Shown here piece by piece: positions 8,746 through 17,104 of a stretch of DNA of 49,300 nt (position 1 is its first letter; every line of letters starts with the position of its first letter). The notes below the pieces were generated by a model that saw only the letters and a program-made list of their open reading frames with translations, was not told where the DNA came from and did no database searches. The stretch comes from Lachnospiraceae bacterium (GTDB lineage Bacteria; Bacillota_A; Clostridia; Lachnospirales; Lachnospiraceae), in the NCBI GenBank assembly GCA_017516285.1, contig JAFXDD010000032.1:1-49300 (forward strand), read 5' to 3'. Both the position numbers and the translations under genes were made by a program.

Positions 8746-8783
8746 ATGGCGTGAAGTTTAATACTCCACGCCATCTTACTTTT
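8746..8783. terminator. Terminator between pyrI and rarA
   Basis: ATGGCGTG (8746-8753) pairs perfectly with CACGCCAT (8767-8774), with CTTACTTTT on the plus side. It separates convergent genes. Confidence 0.65.
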
Positions 8784-10116
8784 ATAACCTTTCTCTCGCT
8801 TCCTGCTTAATCCTCTTCAAATGCTCTTTAATCTTGACCTCATATCCATTGCCGCTTGGCCTGTAAAACTCCTTGCCGGTTAATTCATACGGCAAATATT
8901 GCTGCTCCACGTAGTTGTTTGGATAATCGTGGGCATATTTGTATCCTGTTCCTCTTCCCAATTTGGCTGCTCCTTTGTAATGTGCGTCCTGTAAATGCGG
9001 CGGTATCGGCAACGAGCCGGTACTTTTCACCGCGTCACTTGCTTCAAAAATCGCATTACAGGAGGCATTGGATTTGGGTGCACTGGCCACATAGGCTACG
9101 GCCTGCGACAAAATAATCTGGGCCTCCGGCATGCCGATACGCTCAATTGCCATGCAGGCATTGGTGGCCACCACGATAGCCATAGGGTCTGCATTGCCAA
9201 CATCCTCGCTGGCGCAAATCATAATGCGTCTGGCAATAAATTTGATATCCTCGCCCGCATACAGCATGCGTGCCAGATAATATACTGCCGCATCCGGGTC
9301 AGAGCCACGCATACTCTTGATAAAGGCTGAAATAGTATCATAATGATTATCGCCGCCCTTATCGTAACGAACGGTTTTCTTTTGAATACACTGCTCTGCC
9401 ACCTCTAAGGTAATATGAATTTTGCCATCGGCTCCCCTATCCGTGGTCATCAGACCCAGCTCAATGGCATTCAGGGCATGACGGGCATCCCCGCCGGAAA
9501 TATCCGCCAAAAATTCCAGGGCATCCTCTTCAATCTCTCCATGATAAGAGCCCATACCGCGCTCCACATCATAGACTGCCGTCTTTATCAGCTCCTTGAT
9601 GTCCTCCTTGGCCAGAGGCTTTAACTCAAAAATAATAGACCGGGAAATAAGAGCCCCATTTACCTCAAAATACGGGTTCTCGGTAGTGGCCCCAATCAGT
9701 ATAATCGTTCCATCCTCCACAAAAGGCAGTAGATAATCCTGCTGTCCCTTATTAAAGCGATGAATTTCGTCTACAAACAGGATAGTCTTGCGGCCATACA
9801 TTCCCTGATTGTCCTTGGCCTTATTTACCACCTCTTCCATGTCCTTTTTGCCGGCAACAGTAGCGTTAATCTGGGTAAAATCCGCACTGGTGGTGCCTGC
9901 AATGACCTTGGCCAGGGTGGTCTTACCGGTGCCCGGAGGCCCATAAAAAATAATAGAGCTCAGCTTGTCCGCCTTAATAGCGCGATACAGCAGCTTATCC
10001 TTGCCGATAATGTGCTGCTGCCCCACTACCTCCTCCAAGGTGCGAGGGCGCATACGGGCTGCAAGGGGTGCCTCCTTTTCCATATTATTACTGCGCATAT
10101 AATCAAATAAATCCAT
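8782..10116 (-). CDS. rarA: Replication-associated recombination protein A (AAA+ ATPase)
   Basis: 444 residues from the ATG at 10116, which has AGGAG seven bases upstream; the TTG five codons earlier lacks a site. It is a RarA/MgsA/WRNIP1-type clamp-loader-like ATPase acting at stalled replication forks. Visible features are RPRTLEEVVGQQH, Walker A GPPGTGKT, Walker B ILFVDEIHRF, sensor 1 GATTENP, and the C-terminal oligomerisation region with SMRGSDPDAAVYYLARML. Length is normal. It is monocistronic. Confidence 0.95.
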   Translation of the reverse strand: MDLFDYMRSNNMEKEAPLAARMRPRTLEEVVGQQHIIGKDKLLYRAIKADKLSSIIFYGPPGTGKTTLAKVIAGTTSADFTQINATVAGKKDMEEVVNKAKDNQGMYGRKTILFVDEIHRFNKGQQDYLLPFVEDGTIILIGATTENPYFEVNGALISRSIIFELKPLAKEDIKELIKTAVYDVERGMGSYHGEIEEDALEFLADISGGDARHALNAIELGLMTTDRGADGKIHITLEVAEQCIQKKTVRYDKGGDNHYDTISAFIKSMRGSDPDAAVYYLARMLYAGEDIKFIARRIMICASEDVGNADPMAIVVATNACMAIERIGMPEAQIILSQAVAYVASAPKSNASCNAIFEASDAVKSTGSLPIPPHLQDAHYKGAAKLGRGTGYKYAHDYPNNYVEQQYLPYELTGKEFYRPSGNGYEVKIKEHLKRIKQEARERL

Positions 10117-10230
10117 AATTTCTCCTGTCAACTTCCTGTACGGTGTTTGTCAGCTTAGTCAGGAAGCTTTTTTTATATATTACCACAACTTTCTCTAAAA
10201 TTCTACATATGCAAATCAATTCTCTTGTGT

Positions 10231-10236
10231 TATACT
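10231..10236 (+). promoter_or_regulatory. Extended -10 box immediately before the glycosyltransferase start
   Basis: TATACT (10231-10236), preceded by TG one base upstream, lies six bases before the ATG at 10243. Transcription would start at or next to the start codon, and no Shine-Dalgarno sequence is present. Confidence 0.5.
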
Positions 10237-10242
10237 GATTTT

Positions 10243-13200
10243 ATGAAGACAAAAATATCCAAACAAACCCCATTTACTTTTACACCAAATATTGTTTTTG
10301 GTGCAACTATCGGACTGGCTCTGTTTGTCAGACTCTTTCTGGCAATTACCACTAAGGGCTTTGACACGGATATATCCTGCTTTTATTCATGGGCAACAAG
10401 AGTATTTGAAGGAGGATTCTCTGCCTTTTATGCACCGGATGTGTTTACGGACTATCCACCGGGATATATTTACGTGCTCTACGTCTTAGGAGCCATTTTT
10501 CACTATTTCAAGATTACATACCTTTCCCCGACCATGCTGATACTAATCAAGCTGCCAAATATTCTTTGTGACATTGCAGCAGGCGCCTTGATTTATCGGA
10601 TCGGCTCCAAAAAGGTTTCGAAGGGGACCGCATTGTTTTTAAGTGCCATTTACCTCTTTAACCCGGCCGTACTGATTAACTCAGCGGTTTGGGGACAGGT
10701 AGATTCCCTGCTTGTGATGTGTGTGCTGCTTTTATGCCTTTTCCTTATGGAAGGCAAGGTGGTACCGGCATGCTTTATTTTTGCATTAGGGCTGTTGCAC
10801 AAGCCGCAGATGTTAGTCTTTGCGCCACTGCTTTTGTATGGTATTTATGAGCAGGATATTCGAGGGCTTTTTGATTGTCGTAAATCAAGCCACCGCAGTC
10901 AAAATGTATCGACATCCAAAAAGACATCCCTCAACAAGCTCTGCCTGGACGCTTTGGGCGGTCTGGCGGCCTTGGGCACTTTCTTTTTGGCTATGGTACC
11001 CTTTGGTATGGACAAGGTCATACCACAGTACACCGACACTCTGACCTCCTATCCTTATGTGTCCGTAAATGCCTATAATTTCTGGGCATATCTGGGCAAA
11101 AACTGGGCTTCTCAGGAGGAGCTGGTATGGGGCATTATCAGCTACAAAAATCTGGGCAGTGTACTGATTGTGCTGCTGACACTGATTTCTACTGTGATTT
11201 TTGAGGTGATGCGTCGCAAAAAACGTGAGGACCGCTATTTTGTAACAGGCAGTTTTCTGATGATTACTACCTTTATGTTTTCCGTACGCATGCACGAAAG
11301 ATACTTATACCCTGCTATGTTGCTTTTGGTATTTGCCTATCTGTTCAACAGGCAGAGAAGCTTCGTCTGGGCATATATACTTTTGTCTATAGCACATTTT
11401 CTGAATGTGTGGCACGTTTTGTATCATTATGATCCTTCCACCTATTATGACCACGTAAGCACGATTATTTTATTGTCCGGGCTCATGGTGGTGTGCGCAG
11501 CTTATTATTATGTGGTACTGACGAAATCGCTGCTTGGAAAGTATGAGGTGCAAGAGCTTTGCCCGGAATGGCTGAAGCAGACAGACTATTTTAAGCCAAA
11601 GACACCTGTGGCTTCTAAGAAAGCTTTACCGTTTACTTGGGTGGACTGGGTACTTATGGCTGCTATTACACTTATTTATGCAGTGGTTGCTTTTTCAAAT
11701 CTGGGCTACAACAAAGCCCCTGAGACAGAATATATCTGGAAAGCAAACGAGGCTGTTACTCTGAAATTTGCCGAAAGCCAAAACCCTGCTACACTCTGCT
11801 ACTATTTGCGGACCGAAAAGGAACTTACCTGTGACTGGGCGGAATCTTCAGATGGTGCAATTTGGACGGCGGCTCAAAGCCTGACTATGAAAAATGTATT
11901 TACATGGGGAAAGCTGGAATTTAATACTACGGATACCTCCGAGGTTGTCCCGATGGCTGCCCTTACTCTCACCAATACCTCCGAGGACGGGCTCATAGGA
12001 GAATTCATCTTCTTAAATGCAGAAGGGGAAATTGTGACACCAATCAATATGGCGGATTATCCGGAGCTTTTTGATGAAGCGGACACTCTGCCGGAAACCT
12101 TTGATTTCCTGGCCAGTGCTTACTTTGATGAAATTTATTATCATCGTACAGCCAATGAATTTATAGAAGGACAGCCTGCTTATGAAAATACCCATCCGCA
12201 ACTTGGCAAGATTTTCATTGCACTGGGTGCTTTGATTTTCGGTACTAATCCTTTTGGCTTCCGTTTTATGGGTACACTTTTCGGTGTGCTGATGCTGCCG
12301 TTTATGTATTTGCTTGGTCGCAACCTGACAAAGAACAGAGTGCTTGGCGGCATGGTCAGCCTGTGCTTTGCCTTTGACTTTATGCACTTTACACAGACCC
12401 GCATTGCTACCATTGACGTGTTTATCGTATTCTTTATTATACTAATGTACTACTTTATGGAAAGGTATCTGTCCCTTAGCTTTTATGATACCTCCCTTGG
12501 AAAGACCCTCCTGCCTTTGGGTGCATGCGGTATCGCCTTTGGCCTGGGTATTTCCAGCAAATGGACCGGCTTCTATGCAGGTGCCGGACTGGCAATCCTT
12601 TTCTTTGTATCGTTGTACAAACGCTATCAGGAATACCAATATGCCTGCCGGAATCCAAAAGGCTACAGTAACGGCATTGCACATAGCCACATTATGGAAA
12701 GCTTTATACCGAATACCCTGAAAACTATCGGTTTCTGTGTGATATTTTTTGTAATTATACCGCTGACGATTTATGTACTTTGCTACATACCGTTTAAGGA
12801 TTACAGTCAGGATAACTTTATCCTGCGTGCATGGCACAACCAGTTTACTATGTTTAATTACCACAGCAAGCTGGAAGCCACCCACCCGTACTCCTCATCC
12901 TGGTATGAATGGCCCACTATGGTACGCCCGGTATTTTATTACTCCAACAAGCTGGGTAATGGCATGTACCAGGGTATCAGCGCCTTTGGAAACCCTGCCG
13001 TTTGGTTCACTGCCCTGCCGCCAGCCGCGTATACCTTCTACCTGGCTATTGTGAAGCGCAAAGCTACCGCCGCATTTTTAAGCATAGGCCTTCTGGCACA
13101 GTTCCTGCCATGGACACTGGTAAGTCGTTGTACCTTCCTGTACCACTACTTCCCAACCGTGCCGTTCCTCATGCTTATCATTGGCTACGTAGCATCACAG

Positions 13201-13374
13201 CTCCAAAAACACTTGAAGCCAAAGGTATTCTATACCCTTTGCAGCTTGTACACCCTCGCGGTGATTGGCTTGTTTATCCTGTTCTATCCGGTGATTAGCG
13301 GTGCTCCGGTGTCCGGGGAATATGTGGATACGTATTTGAGGTGGATGAATGGATGGGTGTTGATTATTAAATAA
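10243..13374 (+). CDS. Double GT-C membrane glycosyltransferase (Gpi18-like N-half, PMT/GT39-like C-half)
   Basis: About 1043 residues from the ATG at 10243. The N-half (about 10-455) is a multi-spanning protein with a luminal acidic motif FDTDI near residue 40 and DYPPGYIYVLY, like Gpi18-type mannosyltransferases. The C-half (about 600-1040) has FDEIYYHRTANEFIEG, NTHPQLGK and RIATIDVFIVFFI, which are hallmarks of phospholipid-linked protein mannosyltransferases. An extracytoplasmic stretch (about 485-600) joins them. It probably moves sugars from polyprenyl-phosphate donors to a cell-surface acceptor; neither sugar nor acceptor can be read. The upstream in-frame TTG overlaps the -10 box, so the ATG is preferred. 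Confidence 0.8.
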   Translation: MKTKISKQTPFTFTPNIVFGATIGLALFVRLFLAITTKGFDTDISCFYSWATRVFEGGFSAFYAPDVFTDYPPGYIYVLYVLGAIFHYFKITYLSPTMLILIKLPNILCDIAAGALIYRIGSKKVSKGTALFLSAIYLFNPAVLINSAVWGQVDSLLVMCVLLLCLFLMEGKVVPACFIFALGLLHKPQMLVFAPLLLYGIYEQDIRGLFDCRKSSHRSQNVSTSKKTSLNKLCLDALGGLAALGTFFLAMVPFGMDKVIPQYTDTLTSYPYVSVNAYNFWAYLGKNWASQEELVWGIISYKNLGSVLIVLLTLISTVIFEVMRRKKREDRYFVTGSFLMITTFMFSVRMHERYLYPAMLLLVFAYLFNRQRSFVWAYILLSIAHFLNVWHVLYHYDPSTYYDHVSTIILLSGLMVVCAAYYYVVLTKSLLGKYEVQELCPEWLKQTDYFKPKTPVASKKALPFTWVDWVLMAAITLIYAVVAFSNLGYNKAPETEYIWKANEAVTLKFAESQNPATLCYYLRTEKELTCDWAESSDGAIWTAAQSLTMKNVFTWGKLEFNTTDTSEVVPMAALTLTNTSEDGLIGEFIFLNAEGEIVTPINMADYPELFDEADTLPETFDFLASAYFDEIYYHRTANEFIEGQPAYENTHPQLGKIFIALGALIFGTNPFGFRFMGTLFGVLMLPFMYLLGRNLTKNRVLGGMVSLCFAFDFMHFTQTRIATIDVFIVFFIILMYYFMERYLSLSFYDTSLGKTLLPLGACGIAFGLGISSKWTGFYAGAGLAILFFVSLYKRYQEYQYACRNPKGYSNGIAHSHIMESFIPNTLKTIGFCVIFFVIIPLTIYVLCYIPFKDYSQDNFILRAWHNQFTMFNYHSKLEATHPYSSSWYEWPTMVRPVFYYSNKLGNGMYQGISAFGNPAVWFTALPPAAYTFYLAIVKRKATAAFLSIGLLAQFLPWTLVSRCTFLYHYFPTVPFLMLIIGYVASQLQKHLKPKVFYTLCSLYTLAVIGLFILFYPVISGAPVSGEYVDTYLRWMNGWVLIIK

Positions 13375-13381
13375 AACATAT

Positions 13382-13405
13382 CGCACCTGCAGTTTTGCAG
13401 GTGCG
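13382..13405. terminator. Terminator between glycosyltransferase and Rpn gene
   Basis: CGCACCTGC (13382-13390) pairs perfectly with GCAGGTGCG (13397-13405). The T-rich side is on the minus strand, which suits the Rpn gene; it probably works in both directions. Confidence 0.65.
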
Positions 13406-13437
13406 GCTACACTAACAATTTGGGAAACCGTATAACT

Positions 13438-14343
13438 TTAAATCTGCTCTAGAAATTCCTCCATGCTCTCTGCTCTGGAGGCGAACTTAGTCCAACACTT
13501 CAAGGTTACATCATCTATATTCTGTAAGCGAGCCTGAAAATCATCCGGCGCTGCTCCAAGGTCGGCTAAAATATCAAGAAGTACCTTAACTCGACCGGAT
13601 TCCTCACCCTTCCTAAAACCCGTCTGCTCTGCTTCTGCTACAACATCTGCTGTATATGCATCCATCCATTCACCCATTGTCATAAATTTACCCTGCACCT
13701 CCGCCGATTGCTTCAAGTTGCTCACATAGTTGTGAAGCTGCGCAATATCGTTATTTGTTACATTTTCTATTTTACTACTATTTAGGTATGTAAGCAACTC
13801 TTTTTTCGCCTTTTGGGTGTTTAAATTTCCTTTTGCATTGAAATATATAAATTTCAAACCGTCTTTGTATTCTAAATCAGGAAATTCCTTACAGGAGTTT
13901 TCAAAGGTATAGACCATGCTGTCTTCACCGAATGGGTCATAATTAGTAATGGTAACCATATATAAGTCGGGAAGTTTGTTCCAGTTTTTTTCACCGGACT
14001 TTAGGCCTTTACTGTCCTTCTTTGCCTGATAGAAGCGGTTTCGTTTGGGTAGATTGTCCTGGTAAAGCTGGGGCTCTATGCTGTAAAGGCGGCAGTCTGC
14101 TTCCGTTTCTTTATCATCCAGATATTCCTTAATCTCAACATCCAGCTGGATACCTCTTAAATCCGGGGTGGTACCGGGGAGAAAGGTCTGAGCCCGGACA
14201 ATAATTCTGCCAACTTCAATCTCTAAAAGGATAGAAATAATCAGCCGGAAAAATGGCTCGCAGATATCCGGGTCATTGGCAATCGCATTCATAAGGAAGT
14301 TACTGAGAACATCCAAAGTTTCTAATTTTTGCTTTTTAAACAT
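13438..14343 (-). CDS. Rpn-type PD-(D/E)XK nuclease / putative transposase
   Basis: 301 residues matching the Rpn (YhgA-like, PDDEXK family transposase) architecture. The N-terminal nuclease core has TPDLRGIQLDVEI near 58-70 and CRLYSIEPQL near 83-92, which supply the acidic metal ligands. A middle KxxNKLPDLYMVTITNYDPF segment and a helical, charged C-terminus with FRKGEESGRVK follow. Known Rpn proteins are DNA endonucleases that promote RecA-independent recombination, and many copies occur in clostridial accessory regions. TGAGGTG precedes the ATG. The gene marks the left side of the accessory island. Confidence 0.8.
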   Translation of the reverse strand: MFKKQKLETLDVLSNFLMNAIANDPDICEPFFRLIISILLEIEVGRIIVRAQTFLPGTTPDLRGIQLDVEIKEYLDDKETEADCRLYSIEPQLYQDNLPKRNRFYQAKKDSKGLKSGEKNWNKLPDLYMVTITNYDPFGEDSMVYTFENSCKEFPDLEYKDGLKFIYFNAKGNLNTQKAKKELLTYLNSSKIENVTNNDIAQLHNYVSNLKQSAEVQGKFMTMGEWMDAYTADVVAEAEQTGFRKGEESGRVKVLLDILADLGAAPDDFQARLQNIDDVTLKCWTKFASRAESMEEFLEQI

Positions 14344-14716
14344 AAAAACACCTCACTATGCTATATTTCAGTGGTTGTCCAAGACTCCCTCTATTACCGT
14401 ATAGGCATTAGTAAGGCATTTTGTCACAAAAAAGTTTTCGTGTATTTAAAAAAGTACAATTTCAGGTTTCATACATATTCCCTATTGTTAATAAGTATAT
14501 CATTCCCTTTCGCTTATGAGTTCTTTCCCACAGTTACTTTTCACCTTATTTGGGGCTAATTTCTGTGAGATCTTTTTAAGTAATTGATACTTGGCTCTGT
14601 CTAACAGTTCAACTGGTTTTGATGTTTGAGTACATAGAGGATGTAATTGGTCGTGCTCCTCTTGGAACAGTTATATTATATCACCACAAAGGAGAATTAA
14701 CAAGAATGGGATTTGG
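14344..14716. other. Intergenic stretch with a strong minus-strand promoter and a short unassigned reading frame
   Basis: On the minus strand TTGTTA (14703-14698), a 17-bp spacer and TATAAT (14680-14675) form a good promoter. From 14670 to 14500 a 56-codon frame is open (contains KPVELLDRAKYQLLKKIS) but has no ATG, GTG or TTG start; the first usable codon would be CTG. It may be a gene remnant or the long leader of the Rpn gene. I see nothing else between 14344 and 14499. Confidence 0.35.
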
Positions 14717-14992
14717 TCAAGTAGTGCAGTGTTTTTGTTTTATCCAAATAAATCCATCTGGTTTTGAAAGAACAGCAACATCAGTTGGTCCGCCAACGGT
14801 TTGCTGCTTGCCATCAAGCGCAAATGTGCGCTTTAATGTAGTAATATTAACTAAGCTTTCTGCCAAAAAAGCCATTTCTGGTAAAGCAATCAATTTAACG
14901 CTGTCAAAAATCGGTTGAACATTACTTGCTTGAATTTCTGTATTTATTTCATTAGTAAGCTGTGCCTTGCACTTGCTAAGTTCATTTTTTAT
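14717..14992 (-). pseudogene. Frame-shifted C-terminal segment of the Ntn-hydrolase gene
   Basis: Immediately past the in-frame stop at 14989-14991, the -1 frame stays open for 91 codons to a TGA at 14717-14719. It reads LPEMAFLAESLVNITTLKR, then TVGGPTDVAVLSKPDGFIWI and KQKH. This block looks protein-like, and from memory it matches the C-terminus of a widespread family of bacterial proteasome-like hypothetical proteins. The shift sits in an A-rich run (AAAAATAAAAAA on the minus strand). Slippage of the lysyl codon AAA back by one base would join the frames into a 402-residue protein. Near the end a second base-count change is possible (an alternative ending at 14697). Confidence 0.65.
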
Positions 14993-15924
14993 TTTTCTTT
15001 TTGTTCATCGCTAAAATCCGCAGATGATAAGGAGTCTATATGTGACATAATTATGGCATTCGCTTTTTCTGGAATTAGTTTTCTAAAATCCGTTGATATT
15101 CCTCTGCAAAATGTATAAATCACTTCACGTTGAGCCAAGGGCACAATTTCTGAATTTACCCCGTTCCCGATAAATCTTTGTTCTTCGATAAATTTGATTT
15201 TATCCTTGAAAATTTTATGAATCTCGATATGAAGATATTTCGGAAATGCATCTTTAGTTCCGTACCCCGCGAAAAATAAACCTGTTCTATTTTCTGCCTC
15301 TGATCCAATCAACAATTCAAAATACTCACAAAATAAATTCCATAGCTGTTCATAATAATCAGAGTATGATTTTAACTCGGGAACAGTAACCTCTACCTGT
15401 TCTTGGTAAATATCGATATGTTCTGTTTTAATATACTTATTTATGCTAAAGCCTAAGATTTTTTTGTGACCATCTATGTATTTTCGTAAGTCATTAAGAA
15501 TTAACCCAATTTGTGCGTCAGCATCTTTTTCAGTTACAACGTTTTTTATTTTAATTCCCCAATCGTTTAGTAAGGTTTTAATAAACCATTTGCAGTACTC
15601 TTTCTCAGCCTCATCGAATTTATAATACTGATATCGCTCCTTTACGTAGCTTTCAAAGTATTGCCATACTTCAAAAAAATCATAAAAAGGGGATTTCGAG
15701 TTGACGTACAAACTAAACTCTTTAATTAATTGTTCTACGGACACATTATATAGTGACATGTTTCCATAAGCAATTAATCCACATATGTTGTTTCCTGAAA
15801 TCGAGAACACCTTATCCATCGAATTATAGAACATCTGATTCCCAGTATCACTTGTATATGTTCCGGCGCTATCAGCAGCTAAGGCTATTCCGTTTCTGTT
15901 AATAATACATACTCCAGTACTCAT
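14989..15924 (-). CDS. Proteasome/HslV-like Ntn hydrolase, gene interrupted by a frameshift
   Basis: 311 residues to the first stop, 402 if the -1 frame is joined. The N-terminus MSTGVCIINRNG-IALAADSAGT resembles proteasome beta subunits and HslV. If Met is removed, Ser becomes residue 1, Asp falls at position 17 in AADS, and Lys follows in MDKVF, the expected Thr/Ser1-Asp17-Lys33-like triad. GLIAYGNMSLY matches the next conserved strand. An N-terminal Ser nucleophile has precedent in CodW of Bacillus. No propeptide is seen. The start lies one base after the AAA+ gene stop, so translation is coupled. Inference: the peptidase partner of that ATPase. Confidence 0.7.
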   Translation of the reverse strand: MSTGVCIINRNGIALAADSAGTYTSDTGNQMFYNSMDKVFSISGNNICGLIAYGNMSLYNVSVEQLIKEFSLYVNSKSPFYDFFEVWQYFESYVKERYQYYKFDEAEKEYCKWFIKTLLNDWGIKIKNVVTEKDADAQIGLILNDLRKYIDGHKKILGFSINKYIKTEHIDIYQEQVEVTVPELKSYSDYYEQLWNLFCEYFELLIGSEAENRTGLFFAGYGTKDAFPKYLHIEIHKIFKDKIKFIEEQRFIGNGVNSEIVPLAQREVIYTFCRGISTDFRKLIPEKANAIIMSHIDSLSSADFSDEQKEK

Positions 15925-15925
15925 A

Positions 15926-17104
15926 TCACAATCCCTCTAATGTAGAACCATGCTCTTCAGCGTTAGTTGCTTGAGGAGTCTCAGTTTTAATCAAATCATA
16001 TATCAGCTGCATGCTGATATATTCGTCCACGATTTTTGTTATCTGACGAACATTTTGGATTTTATTTGAAACCGCTTTCATCCTTGCCGAAATATAGGGG
16101 CTGTCTATCACGCCCAACTCCTCAGGAGACAACTTGCTACAACGATTTTCCAATTGAATATCAATTATCTTGCAAATTGCATCGATAGACAAATCATCAA
16201 ATTTAATGAATTTATCAAATCGATAAAATATTGGATCACCCAGATTCTTTCTAATTTCTTCCTCGGTCAAGTAATTTGATGTGCAAATGATAATCGAATT
16301 GTATAAAGATAGTTGATAATTTTTGTCCTCAAATATACCCTCATCGAACAGTTGATAAAATGCACTATGAAAAACAGGATGAGGTTTATCGAACTCGTCG
16401 AGCAACAAAACATTTGATTCTCGTTCAAGCAGATCACGAGCGAAAGAAGCTTGTGAATGCGCTCCACCAAAAAGATAACCTTGGAATTCTCCGCTGTGAA
16501 ACATCGAAAATTGCTTTCTAAATAACGGCTGTCCAAGCACCTTGCTGATAAACTTAGCGGTTTCGGTCTTACCAACGCCCGACTTCCCATAAAACATTAA
16601 AACAATTGGCTTGCGCTTGTTGTTTTTTTGTAATAGAGGATATAAGGCTGTAAGCAATCGGTTTTTCACTTTCTCCTGTCCGATTATATTTTCGTCAAAT
16701 TTATCATTTATCTCCAGAAGCATCTTCTTTGAAAGCTTCTTATATGAAAAATGCCGTTCGTTAATGATGTTAGGATACGTCTGCTGGAACTGAACTTTTA
16801 TTTGCAAAGGCGGGTTTTGAAGAAATAGGTTGTCAATTTCATAGCTATCCAATACGCTCAAAAAGCTTTGCACAGCACTCTCTGTTATGCCTGCATATTG
16901 CTCAGAGTATGCCACAACATTTTCATGTCTCTTTTTCGTTACAGGCACATCTTCGACGTGTTCTCCCTCTTTAACAAAAACATGTTTGAATACTTTAGCC
17001 TGATTATCATGTTCAGCTACGATCTCCGAAAGACTTGCTTTCTCTGCAGGAATAATCTTGTTAAACCCTTTTTTCGGACCATAATAAATTGTTATACTTT
17101 TCAT
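15926..17104 (-). CDS. AAA+ ATPase, ClpA/ClpB-D2 or HslU-like unfoldase
   Basis: 392 residues. An unrecognised N-terminal domain (about 1-125) precedes one AAA+ module. Visible motifs are IGQEKVKNRLLTAL (141-154), Walker A GKSGVGKT (173-180), an aromatic pore-loop-like GYLFGG (209-214), Walker B NVLLLDEFDK (231-240), sensor 1 IIICTSN (271-277), an arginine-finger-like FYRFD (293-297) and a sensor-2-like NVRQI (351-355). This is the motif set of protein unfoldases of the Clp/HslU group rather than DNA helicases. The ATG overlaps the preceding stop (ATGA), and the next gene encodes a proteasome-like hydrolase. A substrate-threading ATPase for that peptidase is inferred. Confidence 0.8.
   Translation of the reverse strand: MKSITIYYGPKKGFNKIIPAEKASLSEIVAEHDNQAKVFKHVFVKEGEHVEDVPVTKKRHENVVAYSEQYAGITESAVQSFLSVLDSYEIDNLFLQNPPLQIKVQFQQTYPNIINERHFSYKKLSKKMLLEINDKFDENIIGQEKVKNRLLTALYPLLQKNNKRKPIVLMFYGKSGVGKTETAKFISKVLGQPLFRKQFSMFHSGEFQGYLFGGAHSQASFARDLLERESNVLLLDEFDKPHPVFHSAFYQLFDEGIFEDKNYQLSLYNSIIICTSNYLTEEEIRKNLGDPIFYRFDKFIKFDDLSIDAICKIIDIQLENRCSKLSPEELGVIDSPYISARMKAVSNKIQNVRQITKIVDEYISMQLIYDLIKTETPQATNAEEHGSTLEGL

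Noticed and set aside
14619..14918. 99-codon plus-strand frame with an upstream AAAGGAGAATT
   Set aside because: It is antisense to the shifted C-terminal segment of the Ntn hydrolase and to a promoter; the minus-strand reading has recognisable family-like sequence, this one does not.
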